A stretch of DNA of 64,000 nt from Flavobacterium kayseriense (lineage in GTDB: Bacteria > Bacteroidota > Bacteroidia > Flavobacteriales > Flavobacteriaceae), in NCBI RefSeq assembly GCF_014305095.1, contig NZ_JACRUI010000004.1, positions 124,001-188,000 on the forward strand. The letters run 5' to 3'. The translations under genes and the position numbers were made by a program. Each line of letters opens with the position of its first letter. The first letter of the stretch is position 1. A model generated the notes under the pieces. The model saw nothing but the letters and a program-made list of their open reading frames with translations. It made no database searches and had not been told where the DNA came from. Positions 8,740 through 20,708 of this stretch are shown here, piece by piece.

Positions 8740-11700
8740 ATGAAACAAAATGATTATACCACCCAGCTTTTAGACCAAAGTGCAGCACTTTTTTGGGTAG
8801 TTGATAGAGATTACCTACTTGTCTATGCCAATAAAAGTTATCAAAATTTAATGCTGCAAGGTACCGGAGCAAAAAAAGAGCTTAATAAACCCGTTTTTGC
8901 AGAAGGTTTTGGCGAAGGCTACACTGAAAAATGGAAAGCATTTTACGATAGAGCATTTCAAGGTGAGCACTTTGAGATAGAGGAACACTTTTATCATCCA
9001 GAAACAAAAAAAATTCAATATGGTCAAAATACTTTCGAGCCGTTATATGATGCTGATAGTAAGGTATACGCTATCGCTTGTCAATGGAAAGATATTACCC
9101 GAATAGTAAAGCAACGTTCAGAAGCCAATCAATTGATTGATGCCTCATTAGATGTTTTTTGTACAATAAATAGTGAAGGTTATTTTGTTTACATCAGTGC
9201 GGCTGTAGTTGACCTGTGGGGCTATTTGCCCGAAGAATTGGTTAATACACCTTTTCTAGATTTAATTTTAGAGGAAGATATCGCTAAAACTAATGCTATT
9301 ACAAGTGCTATCTTCAACGGGGAAGAAATTAGATCTTTTGAAAACCGATACAAAAAGAAAAATGGGGATATTGCTTATAATTTATGGTCTGCTCGATGGG
9401 ATAGCGAAACCAAATTAATATACTGTGTTGCCAGAGATGGTAAAGAAAAAAATGAGCATGATAAAATCATCCAGTTAAGCGAACAACGTTTTAAAGCCCT
9501 AGTTCAAGAGGGCTCTGATATGGTTACGATATTAGATGAAGATGGTAATTATAAATTTGTTAGTCCCACAAATCAAATAGTCCTTGGCTTTACTCCGGAA
9601 GAGTATATTGGTAAAAATGCCTTTCAATTTATACATCCAGATGATGAACAGCGAACTTTAGAGAGTTTAAAAAAAATAAGCCGTACTAAAACAGTTGTTG
9701 TAGAGCCTTATCGATTTTTAAATTACAAAAAGGAATGGCGTTGGATTGAAACTGTACTAACAAATATGTTAGATAACCCTGCAATAAACGGTATTGTTTC
9801 TAACTCTAGAGACATCACTGATAAAGTAGTACAAGACGCACTAATTCAGCGAAGTGAACTGAGATTTAAGGCCTTAGTTCAAGATGGCTCAGACATGATT
9901 AGCATCGTCAATGCAGAGGGTAAGTACATTTATACTAGCCCCACTACGACTTCAATACTGGGAATAACCCCTGAAGATTTCCTCCATAAAAGCGTTTTTG
10001 ATTTTGTTCATCCAGATGATGCAGCACACTGTATGACGAGTATGAAAGAGGTTATTACTGAAAAAAGAGTAGTTGTACCTCCCTTTCGTCTTAGAGACGG
10101 AAAGCATGAATGGCGTTGGATTGAAACAGTCCTAACCAACATGCTTGACAATCCAGCTGTGCAAGGGTTAGTGGCTAATTCGAGAGATATCACTGAAGCT
10201 ATAAATACTAGAAAACAAATTGAAGCTAGTGAACAGTTTAATCGTACTGTTTTAGAAAGCAGTCCAGATTGTTTTAAAATACTAGACATCGAAGGTCAAA
10301 TTCAATACATGAATTACAACGGGTTGTGTCAAATGGAAATAGATGATTTCTCAACCGTTAAAAACAAAAAATGGTCGACTTTATGGGGACCTCAAAATGA
10401 GCTGTTAGTACAAAAGGCACTAGACAAAGCGTTAAGTGGCGAAGTGGCTCACTTTACAGCCTTATGTGCTACTGCCAAAGGAACACCTAAATGGTGGGAT
10501 GTCTTAGTATCGCCAGTAGGTAAGCAAGGTGAGCCTATCGATCAAATAATATCAGTATCTCGAGATATTACTAAACAAAAAAAGGAAGAGCAGCGATTAA
10601 AATTATTGACGAGTGTAATCACTAATACACATGATGCTGTCTTAATTACCGAAGCTGAACCATTAGATCATCCAGGGCCAATAATTATTTATGTCAATGA
10701 TGCGTTTACCAAAATGACCGGTTATACTGCTGAGGAAGTAATTGGTAAATCACCTCGCATTCTACAAGGTCCAAATTCAAATTCTGAGGATTTGCAGAAG
10801 TTAGGTGAAGCGATAAGGAAATGGGAATCTTATGAAGTGACTACTATTAACTATAAGAAAAACGGGGAAGAATTTTGGATTAATTTTACAGTTACACCTG
10901 TAGCTGATAATAATGGATGGTATACACACTGGATTGCTATAGAACGTGATGTCACTCTACAAAAAAATAAAGAATTAGAAAAAGAACTACTTGCACAAAT
11001 TAGTACTGATTTCAACACGAAAAAAAATTACATAAAAGCGGCTAAATCTTTGTGTAAGACCCTTAGTAATTTTGGGAAATTTGACTTAATTGAATTATGG
11101 GTACCCTCTGTAGAAAAAAATGCAATGAAATTGTTATGTCACTACCTAGGAAATCAAAACGATTTAATTTTTTACGATACTACCGAAGGTGTCAATTCAT
11201 TGCAATTAAACGAAGGTTTATGCGGTACTGTTTGGGCTGAAAAAACACAAATATTATGGGATCGTATCGAAATATCCAAACAATTTGTAAGAAAAAAAGC
11301 AGCTGAAAAAATAGGATTAAAATCGCTACTAGGTGTGCCATTAATTATTAAAAATGAGGTTATAGGCGTTCTTCAAATTGGTACTAAGAAAGATGTTGCT
11401 TATCTAAAAAAACATTGTGAAATCCTTGCTCACTTAGAACAATTTATTGCGTCAGAATTAAACCGTAAAAAACTAGAAACTGATTTAAACATAATGTTTG
11501 CATCTATACCCGATATCGTGTGTACGATTGATTTTAATGGTCGATTTGTGAAAATTAATCAAGCTGTAACTACAATACTTGGTTACACAGAAGAGGAGTT
11601 ACTATTTCAATCCTACAAACAATTCATTCATCCTGAAGACATTGATATTGCAGCAACAGAATTCGAAAAGATTATCAAAGGACAATCGACCTTTAAATTT

Positions 11701-14700
11701 GAAGTTCGTTACCTAACTAAAAAAGGAGAAATAGTTTGGCTAAGTTGGAATAGTCAACCTTCCATAGATGAAGGCGTAGTTTTCTCGATTGTAAAAAGTA
11801 TTACAGAAGAAAAGAAGTTAAGAGAACTGAACGAAAAAGTAGGATCACTCGCTAAAATAGGAAGTTGGGAAGTCGATTTTAGTAATCAATCACTGTATTG
11901 GTCTGAGGAGGTTCATAAAATGCACGAAACAGATCCAAATACCTACACACCAGAATTAGAATCAGCTATTACCTTTTACAGAGAAGATTTCCGTGAAATG
12001 GTAAAAACTGGAATCTCCAATTCAATAAGCAGCGGTGAAGCCTTTGATTTTGAAGCAGTAGTAGTTACCACAAATAAAAAAGAGATATGGGTTAGATCAA
12101 TTGGGAACCCTGAATTCATAAATGGCGCATGTACTAAATTTTACGGTAGCTTTCAAGATATCAGTTCTATTAAGGATGTTGAACAGCGATTACAATCTCT
12201 TTCAAATAATCTTCCCGGAATTATTTTCCAGTATTTAATACACCCTGACGGAACTGATTCTATTAGATCTATTCAAGGTGATGTTGAAGAATTATGGGGT
12301 TTTACAAAACACCAAGTTACTGAGGGTTTCAATATAGTGTGGAATCAAATTAAAAAAGCAGATCACTTCGATGAAGTACAAAACAGCATACTTAGCTCAA
12401 TTACAAACAAAGCGAAATGGACCAGTCGAGTTAAATATATGCATCCAAATGGGGAGTTACGAACTCACATAGGTCACGGAACTCCTAGTTTTTTAGTTGA
12501 CGGTACTATCCTATTTAACTCTATTGTTTTAGATATTACGCAAGAGGCTAAAAATGAAATGCTTCTTGAGGAGGCTAGTAAAATTGCACGTTTAGGAAGT
12601 TGGGAAATGGATGTTTTAAACGAACGTGAAGATGGTATGTATTGGTCGCCAATTATCTGGGATATTTTAGAACTAGACAAAAATTATGATCCTTCGTTAA
12701 CCGGTTTAATTGAACTCCAAATTGGAGAAAGCAAAACGCTTACGGAGCGTGCCATAAATCGTTTGATTCAAGACGGAGTTGAGTTTGAAGAAGAATTACT
12801 TTTAATCACAGGAAAAGGAAATAAATGTTGGGTTAAGGCATCAGGTAAAAGTGAAAGAATCAATAATGTTTGTGTGAAAATTTACGGAAGTTTCCAAGAT
12901 ATTACCGAACGTAAAAATACAGAACTAAAAATAGTGCAAAGCGAGCAAGAATATCGAGCTTTAGCCTTTCAATTACAATTGCAGCAAACTCATCTCGAAA
13001 ATGCTCAAAAAATCGCTAAAATAGGAAGTTGGGAAACTAACTTGAAAGATTTTACGCTAAGTTGGTCTGATGAAACCTATCGCATTTTTGGAATTGATAA
13101 TGATGGCGAGGACATGAACCATCAAAAATTCATGAGCCACGTTCATCCATTAGATCAAGAAAAAGTTGAGAAAGCCTTAGGCGATTCATTAATGGATAGC
13201 ACGAAGCGTAATCACTTTATTGAACACCGCATCCTATCAAAAGATGGCACAGAAAAAACAGTAGAAGAGCGATGGAAAGTAGATTTTGATGAAAATGAAA
13301 CTCCTTTAATTGCAGTTGGTAGTTGTCAAGATATTACAGAACGCAAAAAGTCTGAATTAGAGAGAAACAGTTTACTAACCACCATCGAAAATAGCCTTAA
13401 TGAAATTTATATTTTTGACTATAAAACCTTTAAGTTTAATTATTTAAATAAAGGTGCATTGGTAAATCTTGGCTATACTGAAGATGAGATACGTAATTTA
13501 ACACCTTTCGACATTAAGCCCGACTTCAACCTAGAATCCTTTAAAGATTTAATTAGTCCACTGATAAATAAAGAAAAAAGCAAAATTATATTTTTCACTT
13601 CACATGAACGAAAAGATGGAACCCTATATCCTACTGAAGTTCATTTACAATTAGTGTCAATTGGTAACAAAAAAAGTTTTATTGCCATTGTACTAGACAT
13701 TACCGAGCGTAAAAAAGCGGAAGAAGAATTCATACTTGTTTATAAAGAAAAAAATAGCATTCTAGAGCGCATCACTGAAGCTTTTGTATCTCTGGACTCC
13801 AATTGGTGTTATACTCATATGAACAAAAAAGCGGGGGAAATTTTCAATACTGATCCAGAAACGATAGTGGGTAAACACATTTGGACTGAATTTCCCGAAG
13901 GACGTAATCAATCGTTACATCGTGCTTATGAAAAAGCTATGAAAACACAAGAGTATTGCTATGTAGAAGAATATTATGAACCTTATAATATGTGGTTTGA
14001 AAATCATATTTATCCATCAACTAATGGTTTATCGGTATTTTTCCGTGATGTTACTGCTCGTAAAAGAATAGAGGAGCAATTGCGCAAATCTAACGAGCGA
14101 TTTGAAAAAGTAACTGAGGCAACTAACGATGCAATTTGGGATTGGGACATTATAAACAATACTTTTTTCCGTTCAAAAGCTATAGAGCGATTCTTTGGCG
14201 GGACAACACTACAGACCTTAGTAGGTACTGATTTATGGAAAGATAAATTTCATGAAGACGATCTTGCAAAAATTCAAGAAAGTGTTAATGAAGCTTTAGC
14301 TAATCCTACTGTTAATCGTTGGGAATTTGAATACCGGATATATAATGACAAAAGAGAGATTATTTATATAATTGACAGGGGATTAATCATCCGTGATGAT
14401 TTAGGTGAAGCAATTCGAATGGTGGGTGCCATGACTGATATTACGCATCAAAAACAATTGACATTGCAATTAAGCGAATTGAACCATAGCTTAAAATTAC
14501 ATGCCCAAGAGCTAGAACGATCTAATGAAGAACTAGAGCAGTTTGCTTTTGTCGCTTCGCATGATTTACAAGAACCGCTGCGAATGATATCCAGTTTTAT
14601 GGACCTATTGAAGCGCAAATATGGTGATTTACTTGATGAAAAGGCATTACGATACATCTATTTTGCTACAGATGGCGCTACAAGAATGAAGAAAATAATT

Positions 14701-15195
14701 CTAGATCTACTAGATTATTCAAGAGCTGGCAAATCAACTGAAGAAAAGGAAAGTATTGAATTAAATGAAATTATAAATAGCTACAAATTATTACGAAGAA
14801 GTAGTATAAAAAATAAGTCTGTTGAAATTAATTCAGATAGCCTACCAGTGCTATTGTCATACAAAGCAGCAGTAACTCAAGTTTTTCACTGCTTACTTGA
14901 CAATGCTATAAAGTATTCGACTGAAGGTATTGCGCCTATTATTGAAATTAACGCTTTAGAAAAAGAGCTTGAATGGCAGTTTAGCATAAAAGATAATGGA
15001 ATCGGAATCGACTCTCAATTCTTTTCAAAAATCTTTGTTATTTTTCAAAGACTACATAACAACGAAGAGTATGAAGGAACGGGTATAGGGCTTTCTATTG
15101 TCAAAAGACAAGTAGAGTTTCTAGGTGGTTCGATCTGGGTGGAATCAAAATTGGGCAAAGGTTCAATATTTTATTTTACGATACCAAAAAACTAA
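8740..15195 (+). CDS. Giant cytoplasmic multi-PAS/GAF sensor histidine kinase, 2151 aa
   Basis: No signal peptide or membrane helix is visible, so the sensing is probably cytoplasmic. In order I count six PAS domains (about 10-120, 130-243, 255-370, 380-490, 505-615, 625-745), one GAF domain (about 750-905, with [17 protein letters not shown]), eight further PAS domains (about 925-1035, 1040-1155, 1160-1275, 1280-1400, 1420-1540, 1545-1665, 1675-1785, 1795-1910), then HisKA with phosphoacceptor His1941 in SHDLQEPL and a HATPase domain with N box DNAIKYS (near 2054), DNGIG (near 2085) and GTGIGLSIV. There is no receiver domain, so a separate response regulator is needed; none is adjacent. PAS 3 and 4 are clear duplicates (ALVQxGSDM...[16 protein letters not shown]). 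PAS 6 resembles a LOV domain but has Pro672 where the flavin-binding Cys would be. The gene stands alone. Ligands are unknown. Confidence 0.93.
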   Translation: MKQNDYTTQLLDQSAALFWVVDRDYLLVYANKSYQNLMLQGTGAKKELNKPVFAEGFGEGYTEKWKAFYDRAFQGEHFEIEEHFYHPETKKIQYGQNTFEPLYDADSKVYAIACQWKDITRIVKQRSEANQLIDASLDVFCTINSEGYFVYISAAVVDLWGYLPEELVNTPFLDLILEEDIAKTNAITSAIFNGEEIRSFENRYKKKNGDIAYNLWSARWDSETKLIYCVARDGKEKNEHDKIIQLSEQRFKALVQEGSDMVTILDEDGNYKFVSPTNQIVLGFTPEEYIGKNAFQFIHPDDEQRTLESLKKISRTKTVVVEPYRFLNYKKEWRWIETVLTNMLDNPAINGIVSNSRDITDKVVQDALIQRSELRFKALVQDGSDMISIVNAEGKYIYTSPTTTSILGITPEDFLHKSVFDFVHPDDAAHCMTSMKEVITEKRVVVPPFRLRDGKHEWRWIETVLTNMLDNPAVQGLVANSRDITEAINTRKQIEASEQFNRTVLESSPDCFKILDIEGQIQYMNYNGLCQMEIDDFSTVKNKKWSTLWGPQNELLVQKALDKALSGEVAHFTALCATAKGTPKWWDVLVSPVGKQGEPIDQIISVSRDITKQKKEEQRLKLLTSVITNTHDAVLITEAEPLDHPGPIIIYVNDAFTKMTGYTAEEVIGKSPRILQGPNSNSEDLQKLGEAIRKWESYEVTTINYKKNGEEFWINFTVTPVADNNGWYTHWIAIERDVTLQKNKELEKELLAQISTDFNTKKNYIKAAKSLCKTLSNFGKFDLIELWVPSVEKNAMKLLCHYLGNQNDLIFYDTTEGVNSLQLNEGLCGTVWAEKTQILWDRIEISKQFVRKKAAEKIGLKSLLGVPLIIKNEVIGVLQIGTKKDVAYLKKHCEILAHLEQFIASELNRKKLETDLNIMFASIPDIVCTIDFNGRFVKINQAVTTILGYTEEELLFQSYKQFIHPEDIDIAATEFEKIIKGQSTFKFEVRYLTKKGEIVWLSWNSQPSIDEGVVFSIVKSITEEKKLRELNEKVGSLAKIGSWEVDFSNQSLYWSEEVHKMHETDPNTYTPELESAITFYREDFREMVKTGISNSISSGEAFDFEAVVVTTNKKEIWVRSIGNPEFINGACTKFYGSFQDISSIKDVEQRLQSLSNNLPGIIFQYLIHPDGTDSIRSIQGDVEELWGFTKHQVTEGFNIVWNQIKKADHFDEVQNSILSSITNKAKWTSRVKYMHPNGELRTHIGHGTPSFLVDGTILFNSIVLDITQEAKNEMLLEEASKIARLGSWEMDVLNEREDGMYWSPIIWDILELDKNYDPSLTGLIELQIGESKTLTERAINRLIQDGVEFEEELLLITGKGNKCWVKASGKSERINNVCVKIYGSFQDITERKNTELKIVQSEQEYRALAFQLQLQQTHLENAQKIAKIGSWETNLKDFTLSWSDETYRIFGIDNDGEDMNHQKFMSHVHPLDQEKVEKALGDSLMDSTKRNHFIEHRILSKDGTEKTVEERWKVDFDENETPLIAVGSCQDITERKKSELERNSLLTTIENSLNEIYIFDYKTFKFNYLNKGALVNLGYTEDEIRNLTPFDIKPDFNLESFKDLISPLINKEKSKIIFFTSHERKDGTLYPTEVHLQLVSIGNKKSFIAIVLDITERKKAEEEFILVYKEKNSILERITEAFVSLDSNWCYTHMNKKAGEIFNTDPETIVGKHIWTEFPEGRNQSLHRAYEKAMKTQEYCYVEEYYEPYNMWFENHIYPSTNGLSVFFRDVTARKRIEEQLRKSNERFEKVTEATNDAIWDWDIINNTFFRSKAIERFFGGTTLQTLVGTDLWKDKFHEDDLAKIQESVNEALANPTVNRWEFEYRIYNDKREIIYIIDRGLIIRDDLGEAIRMVGAMTDITHQKQLTLQLSELNHSLKLHAQELERSNEELEQFAFVASHDLQEPLRMISSFMDLLKRKYGDLLDEKALRYIYFATDGATRMKKIILDLLDYSRAGKSTEEKESIELNEIINSYKLLRRSSIKNKSVEINSDSLPVLLSYKAAVTQVFHCLLDNAIKYSTEGIAPIIEINALEKELEWQFSIKDNGIGIDSQFFSKIFVIFQRLHNNEEYEGTGIGLSIVKRQVEFLGGSIWVESKLGKGSIFYFTIPKN

Positions 15196-15748
15196 ATTTA
15201 TATTAGAACGAAAAACAGTAAAAATGGTTTAAGTAAAATAATGTTTGTAATAAATTGTAAATTAATTCAAGTTTCAATTTTAAAAATATAAAATCTATAA
15301 TTTAACTACCTAATACCTACTATAATTGATTAGGTAGTTAATTTAGTAACAAAACAAATAGTTACTTTAATAATAGTAGTTGTTAGCCAACTTTTAATAA
15401 TACATACTGCGTTTTGAAAAAACCACAAATTTTAGGATAACGAGATCAAGGTAACTAACTGTCAAAATGGCAATTGTTTTAATTCAATAAAAATCTAGAT
15501 CATTCTTTACTAGTACTTCCCACAATGCTTTTACCGTGAAAAAAAGGTGCTACTTAACACCGTTAATGTATAAGAGTAAGTCTATACGAAAATAAATAAC
15601 TTTTTGTTTTAAAACCAAACGGATTAAATCTCGTATATAAAAGGAGATAAGGTTAAATAGAGGTAACAAAATTTAAATTAATAAAAGTATGGTATAGTAA
15701 ATGATACGTTACAAATGAATTCATTGATAAAAAATAAAAAGCACTAAC
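15196..15748. other. Intergenic region with a 12-bp inverted repeat
   Basis: Between the kinase and the rhodanese gene. A perfect inverted repeat (arm TAACTACCTAAT, 15303-15314, pairing with 15329-15340, 14-base loop) follows the kinase stop by about 110 bases; it has no T-run, so it may be an imperfect terminator or an RNA element. I see no gene in the rest. Confidence 0.5.
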
Positions 15749-16243
15749 ATGAAAATTCAAATTACTCTAATTGTTTTACTACTTACTACATTTGTTCAAG
15801 CACAAAACACGATTGCGCAAGAACTAGATAGATTAAATAATAAAACGGTACCTTATATATCGGTTCAAGAATTGCAAGCTAAACCTGAGATGGTGGTTTT
15901 AGATGCGAGAGAGCCAAAAGAATTTAACACGAGCCATATTAAGAATGCGATCTTTGTTGGTTACAGTAAATTTGACAAAACAAAGGTGACTAAAAAAGTA
16001 AATAGTAAAAATACGCCCATAGCAGTTTATTGCTCTATTGGTGTCCGCAGTGAAAAAATTGCGGAAAAATTGCAAAAGATGGGTTATAAAAATGTTTATA
16101 ATTTGTACGGCGGAATATTTGAGTATAAAAATGCAAATGGAACTGTTTATAACAATCAAAAAAAGGCGACTGATAGTGTTCACACCTACAATAAAAGGTG
16201 GAGTCAATACTTAGATAAAGGAATAAAGGTTTACGAGAATTAA
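15749..16243 (+). CDS. Periplasmic rhodanese-domain protein, 164 aa
   Basis: Signal peptide MKIQITLIVLLLTTFVQAQ, then one rhodanese domain (about 36-130) with the active loop CSIGVRS, catalytic Cys95 and Arg100, and the family markers LDAREPKEFNTSHIKNA and VYNLYGGIFEY. Rhodaneses move sulfane sulfur from thiosulfate or a persulfide to a thiol acceptor; a single-domain exported form probably works as a periplasmic sulfur or thiol-redox enzyme. The tail after 135 (about 30 residues, HTYNKRWSQYLDKGIKVYEN) is longer than in minimal rhodaneses. The gene opens a co-oriented series rich in redox proteins. The substrate is not readable from sequence. Confidence 0.85.
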   Translation: MKIQITLIVLLLTTFVQAQNTIAQELDRLNNKTVPYISVQELQAKPEMVVLDAREPKEFNTSHIKNAIFVGYSKFDKTKVTKKVNSKNTPIAVYCSIGVRSEKIAEKLQKMGYKNVYNLYGGIFEYKNANGTVYNNQKKATDSVHTYNKRWSQYLDKGIKVYEN

Positions 16244-16324
16244 ATCTTATTTTTACAACCTAAATTAAGTTCTAAATTACACGCAGTAAAGTAAAAATAA
16301 AGTTTGAAACTAACAGCTCATAAA

Positions 16325-17200
16325 ATGGAAAAATACTTTGATATCCTTTTAAATTCGTACAGTGGATATTTCAATTATTTAAAAAACGAAATTTTGTTCT
16401 GGAAATGGGACAATTACTTTTATGGTTTAATCGCAATTTCATTAGTAGTTTGGTTTCTAGAAATTATATTTCCTTGGAGAAAACAGCAAGCTATCTTTCG
16501 TAAAGATTTTTGGCTAGATCTTTTTTACTTGTTCTTCAATTTTTTTCTACTGAACTTAATTCTCTTAATTGCATTATCGAATGTTGCAGAACAGTTTATA
16601 AATGACGGACTTAAAATAGTTGGACTTGAATTAGCTTCCATTCAATTATTCTCTATTTCATCGTTATCAAAACCTTTAGCCTTACTACTATTTTTTGTCA
16701 CAAGTGATTTTTTGCAATGGAACGTACATCGTCTTTTACACACCATACCTTTTTTATGGAAAATACATAAGACACATCATAGCGTGAAAGAAATGGGATT
16801 TGCAGCTCATTTTAGATACAATTGGATGGAACCCATTGTTTACAAATCGCTGCTATATATTCCTATCATTTTGGTTGGAGGCGTAAACTTAGAAGATGTT
16901 TTCATTGTCCATTTTATAACTATAGCAATAGGTCATTTAAACCATGCCAATTTAGGATGGGATTATGGAGTTTTAAAGTACCTTTTTAATAATCCTAAAA
17001 TGCACATCTGGCATCATAGTAAGGAAATCCCTAACAAGTATGGTGTGAATTTTGGAATTTCCTTAAGTCTTTGGGATTACATATTTAAAACTAATTATAT
17101 CCCAAGTAGCGGTAGAGATATTGAACTTGGTTTTAATGACGAAGGAGAATTCCCGAAAAATTTTATTAAACAAGAATTATATCCATTAAAAAATAATTAA
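16325..17200 (+). CDS. Sterol desaturase / fatty acid hydroxylase superfamily membrane protein
   Basis: A 291-residue integral membrane di-iron enzyme. About four to five membrane segments surround the His clusters HRLLH, HKTHHS, HLNHAN and HIWHHS, which match the superfamily pattern HxxxH, HxxHH, NxxH and HxxHH. It would hydroxylate or desaturate a lipid at the inner membrane using oxygen. I start at the ATG at 16325 (MEKYFDILL); an in-frame TTG at 16304 would add seven residues. The gene lies 81 bases after the rhodanese gene and 57 before the DUF547 lipoprotein gene. Bacteroidota carry several such paralogues, some for carotenoid or ornithine-lipid hydroxylation; which lipid is used here is unknown. 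Confidence 0.85.
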   Translation: MEKYFDILLNSYSGYFNYLKNEILFWKWDNYFYGLIAISLVVWFLEIIFPWRKQQAIFRKDFWLDLFYLFFNFFLLNLILLIALSNVAEQFINDGLKIVGLELASIQLFSISSLSKPLALLLFFVTSDFLQWNVHRLLHTIPFLWKIHKTHHSVKEMGFAAHFRYNWMEPIVYKSLLYIPIILVGGVNLEDVFIVHFITIAIGHLNHANLGWDYGVLKYLFNNPKMHIWHHSKEIPNKYGVNFGISLSLWDYIFKTNYIPSSGRDIELGFNDEGEFPKNFIKQELYPLKNN

Positions 17201-17257
17201 ATCTCAAGAGGAAATGTTTTCCTAAACACAATTTTACAATAACTAAAAATTTATTCT

Positions 17258-18178
17258 ATGAAAAATTTCCTATTAGCTTTACTAATGTTACCACTACTTT
17301 CTTGTGGAAAAACGAAAGATAGCGCAGAGAGCACTGCTTCTGATAATAATTCGATGACCTCAACTGATACGGCAGTGGTAACCACTTCGGACACAGTCAC
17401 TACTTCGATCATAGAAGTAGCTAATGATAATATCTCGATAGCTGAAAACGATAAAATAATTACCAAAACGGAAACAACAATAGTTACTAAAACTGAAAAA
17501 CCAAGTACTGTAGTTGCATCAAAAAGTGAAGTAGCAGCAATTAATCATGCTAATTGGACGGCTTTATTGCAAAAAAATGTTTCTAAAAGTGGCCTTGTTA
17601 ATTACAAAGGTTTTCAAAAGGATAGCAAAGCTGTGACAGCGTACCTTAATGAGTTATCAGCAAATGTACCAACTAAATCGACCTCAAGAAATGCGACTCT
17701 TGCCTACTGGATCAATGCATACAATGCGTATACAGTTAAGTTAATTATTGATAATTATCCCACTAAGAGTATCAAAGATATTAATGACCCTTGGGGTAAA
17801 AAGTTTATTTCTCTTGCTGGAAAAAAATACAGTTTAGAAGGAATCGAAAACGAAATACTTCGTAAAATGGATGAACCAAGAATACACTTTGCGATCAACT
17901 GTGCCTCTGTTTCATGTCCTATTTTATTAAACGAAGCGTTTACCGAAGCAAAGTTGGAGCAGCAACTAAAAGCAGTGACAAAAAGTTTTATTAACGATAA
18001 ATCTAAAAACACAATTACGGCTAGCAAAATTGAAGTTTCAAAAATATTTGATTGGTTTGCAGCCGACTTTAAAACAAAAGGTTCTGTTATTGATTTTTTA
18101 AACCAATTCAGTACTACAAAAATAAATAGTAATGCTCAAGTAAATTTTAAAGAATACAACTGGGGTCTAAACGAATAA
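17258..18178 (+). CDS. DUF547 lipoprotein, 306 aa
   Basis: Lipoprotein leader MKNFLLALLMLPLLSC with lipidation Cys16, a low-complexity Ser/Thr/Asp-rich linker (about 17-85) and a DUF547 domain (about 95-300). Family marks: WINAYNAYTVKLI, a segment ending ILRKMDEPRIHFAINCASVSCP with the paired Cys, and the ending FKEYNWGLNE. DUF547 has an unknown biochemical function; the conserved Asn/His/Cys residues suggest a papain- or transglutaminase-like fold or a thiol site (inference). A second DUF547 protein lies at 28724-29413, here without a leader. A strong terminator follows. The linker could tether the domain at a distance from the outer membrane. Confidence 0.88.
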   Translation: MKNFLLALLMLPLLSCGKTKDSAESTASDNNSMTSTDTAVVTTSDTVTTSIIEVANDNISIAENDKIITKTETTIVTKTEKPSTVVASKSEVAAINHANWTALLQKNVSKSGLVNYKGFQKDSKAVTAYLNELSANVPTKSTSRNATLAYWINAYNAYTVKLIIDNYPTKSIKDINDPWGKKFISLAGKKYSLEGIENEILRKMDEPRIHFAINCASVSCPILLNEAFTEAKLEQQLKAVTKSFINDKSKNTITASKIEVSKIFDWFAADFKTKGSVIDFLNQFSTTKINSNAQVNFKEYNWGLNE

Positions 18179-18291
18179 CTGTTTATCTCTCAAAATTAGA
18201 ATTTCCAATAGATTTGTAGGCTCTACTTTTACAGATTATTGTTAAAAATTTGTATTTATTGATTGGTTTTCTAAAAAAAATAATTCCTCCT

Positions 18292-18331
18292 AAGTAAGAC
18301 TATAATCCAATTATAGTCTTACTTTTTTTTT
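18292..18331 (+). terminator. Intrinsic terminator after the DUF547 lipoprotein
   Basis: Perfect 15-bp stem (arm AAGTAAGACTATAAT, 18292-18306, pairing with 18310-18324), 3-base loop and a run of nine T. It ends the rhodanese / hydroxylase / DUF547 set. Confidence 0.9.
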
Positions 18332-18787
18332 GGCCATTATAAAATAGCAACAAACTACCGTTGCATCGTTAGGGCCATAGAGTAGATGATGATGTCCATA
18401 AAATTTTCACATTTCTAACGCAATAAAATACTTTGATCTCGTTGCAACTGATAAAATACTGCAACGATATAAATAGACTGTGATGCATACAAAATTTAAA
18501 TAGTCTTATACCTATCCTATCATCTACCTATATAGATTTAGATACAAATATGCTCTCCTATTAACCTTCCTCCTTTTAAAAAATGGTGAATCATATACAA
18601 CTCAGAAAATTAGCTCTTAATTACCGCGAAGTTGCTACAAACATTAAAAACAACATTATTTAACTTAATTTTAAGAAGCTGAAAAACAGCTATTTAATAA
18701 ATAATTATGTTTTTTTTTACTTTTTTTAAAACCATAACAATCTATCTCCCGTAAATGATAGAAAGTATAACAAAACAATTTAATATT
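18332..18787. other. AT-rich intergenic region, promoter region of the barrel/FAS1 genes
   Basis: No gene is visible. The region separates the terminator from the outer-membrane barrel gene and should hold its promoter; I could not find a convincing consensus pair. Confidence 0.5.
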
Positions 18788-19672
18788 ATGATTAAAAAAC
18801 AATTATTACTCATTCTAGCTGTGACAACATTTGGATATGTTAATACAGCTCATTCTCAAAGTCCAATTAGTGGATTTATGCAAGGTAAAGGAAAAGGAAA
18901 CATTTCAGTTTCTTATAGTTCCGAAAAATATGATAAAGTATACTTGGTGCCACAAGAAACAGATGGTGTGCCTGTGTTTAATGAAGTACAATTAAACAGT
19001 ACCAATTTGTATGCCACTTATGGAGTATCTGATAAATTAGATCTTGTTTTATCAGTACCTTATATTCAAGCTGAAGGAAGTGCTTCTCAAGATGTTTTGA
19101 ATAATTTAAACTTTTCTAACGAAAGAAGCGGATTTCAAGATGTATCTTTCTACTTAAAGTACAATCCATACTACCATAACTTTGGAAAGTCTTCTCTAAG
19201 ATTAATTGGTGCAGTAGGATTGAAAACACCACTTAGTGATTACAGAGCTGATGAAGGTTTACAATCTATTATCGCGATTGGAAATAGAAGTACAACAGTT
19301 AGCGGACTTGGACTTGCAATGTTCAAAATGGATAACGGCGTTTTTGCTTCTGGACAATTTGGTGTAAATCTAGCGTCAAATGATGTACCAAATTCTATAA
19401 CATCAGAACTTAAATTAGGATATGCTGCTTCTAAATTTTATGGAGATGCTTATATCGCTGGTCAAAAAACTAACGGCGGTGTCGATATTTTAGGAGAAGG
19501 TTTTCAAGGATTCTTCCCAGCAACTACAGTTAATTATACTAAAGTGGGTGTGAATTTGTACACTCCTCTTTATAAAGATTTCGGTTTAGCTGCAGGTGCT
19601 AGTACATTAGTAGCAGGTAGAAACATCGGAAAAGCAACTGGTTACTATGGTGCAGTAGTATACAAATTTTAA
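18788..19672 (+). CDS. Outer-membrane beta-barrel (porin/transporter-like) protein
   Basis: A 294-residue protein with signal peptide MIKKQLLLILAVTTFGYVNTAHS and a mature part made of alternating beta strands, ending in YYGAVVYKF with the C-terminal Phe typical of outer-membrane proteins. Markers such as TYGVSDKLDLVLSVPYI and FYLKYNPYY are those of MetA-pathway/phenol-degradation-like barrels ('transporter' family). I choose the ATG at 18788; an upstream ATG at 18755 would put 11 polar residues before the signal peptide. It is 22 bases upstream of the FAS1 gene, so they are probably one transcript and may sit together in the outer membrane. No substrate can be assigned. Confidence 0.75.
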   Translation: MIKKQLLLILAVTTFGYVNTAHSQSPISGFMQGKGKGNISVSYSSEKYDKVYLVPQETDGVPVFNEVQLNSTNLYATYGVSDKLDLVLSVPYIQAEGSASQDVLNNLNFSNERSGFQDVSFYLKYNPYYHNFGKSSLRLIGAVGLKTPLSDYRADEGLQSIIAIGNRSTTVSGLGLAMFKMDNGVFASGQFGVNLASNDVPNSITSELKLGYAASKFYGDAYIAGQKTNGGVDILGEGFQGFFPATTVNYTKVGVNLYTPLYKDFGLAAGASTLVAGRNIGKATGYYGAVVYKF

Positions 19673-19694
19673 TCAACAACTTTAAATTAAGAAA

Positions 19695-20657
19695 ATGAAA
19701 AATTCAAATATAAAAAGTGCTTTATTAGCATTTACATTACTAGCTTCATTAGTATCTTGTAATGACGATTACGCTGACGAAAAACCAACTATTGCAAACA
19801 TCGCAGTAACAAACCCAGCATTCAGTACACTTGAAGCAGCAGCTATTCAAGGTGGAGTAGCAGTAGTTTTAAGTAACAAAAACGGTGGAGACGCCTCTGG
19901 AAACTTTACCGTTTTTGCACCTACAAATGATGCTTTTGCTAGATTAGGATTAGTTGATGCAGGCAGCCTAGGAGCGTTAAATAATACATTTTTAACGAAC
20001 ACACTACTATATCACGTTTCTAACGGAAACTTACCATCTACTCAGTTTACAGCGGGTAGTACTTCAGGATCAGCATTACAAGGTCTAACCAGACGTTTTA
20101 TTGCAAGAGGAAATGATTTGTATATCAATGGATCAAAAATTGTTATAACTAACGTTGCAGCAAGCAATGGTACTGTTCATGCAATCGACAAAGTTATGCT
20201 TGCTACGGGTGCAAACATTGTTGCATCGGCGCAAGCTGTTGCAGGTGGAGGTGTATTCAAAAAACCAGAACTTACCTTTTTAGTAGCAGCAGTTGTAAGA
20301 TCAGGATTAGCATCTACTTTATCCGATCCAAATAACAATTTCACTATTTATGCACCTACAGATGCTGCCTTTATCGCAGCAGGATTTCCAAATGTAGCAG
20401 CTGTATCAGCAGCATCACCATCATTCTTAGCTTCAGTTTTATTGAACCATGCAGTTGGAACAGGTAAATTCACATCTGAGCAAACTGGCTTAACAGCTAT
20501 GACAGCTGGTGGAGGAACATTGACTTACAGTGCTTTTGCTAACGGAGCATTTACAGTAAAAAGTAATGGAATAACTACTCCAGCGAACATGGTAATTCCT
20601 GATATCAAATGTACAAACGGTATCGTACACATTATTGACAAAGTGTTATTACCATAA
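19695..20657 (+). CDS. FAS1 (fasciclin) lipoprotein with two FAS1 domains
   Basis: A 320-residue lipoprotein: leader with LVSC and lipidation Cys22, then two FAS1 domains (about 40-170 and 180-320). Each has the FAS1 H1 box (FTVFAPTNDAFARLG; FTIYAPTDAAFIAAGF) and the H2 ending (HAIDKVML; HIIDKVLLP). FAS1 proteins work in adhesion or bind partners and cofactors at the surface; the second domain ends the protein exactly. Co-transcribed with the upstream barrel gene, and closed by an intrinsic terminator. In this context a surface or periplasmic binding subunit linked to the barrel is plausible (inference). Confidence 0.9.
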   Translation: MKNSNIKSALLAFTLLASLVSCNDDYADEKPTIANIAVTNPAFSTLEAAAIQGGVAVVLSNKNGGDASGNFTVFAPTNDAFARLGLVDAGSLGALNNTFLTNTLLYHVSNGNLPSTQFTAGSTSGSALQGLTRRFIARGNDLYINGSKIVITNVAASNGTVHAIDKVMLATGANIVASAQAVAGGGVFKKPELTFLVAAVVRSGLASTLSDPNNNFTIYAPTDAAFIAAGFPNVAAVSAASPSFLASVLLNHAVGTGKFTSEQTGLTAMTAGGGTLTYSAFANGAFTVKSNGITTPANMVIPDIKCTNGIVHIIDKVLLP

Positions 20658-20708
20658 GAAAATTTAATTAAGAAGTAATGACCGAGATTGTTTTTGGTTA
20701 TTGTAATC

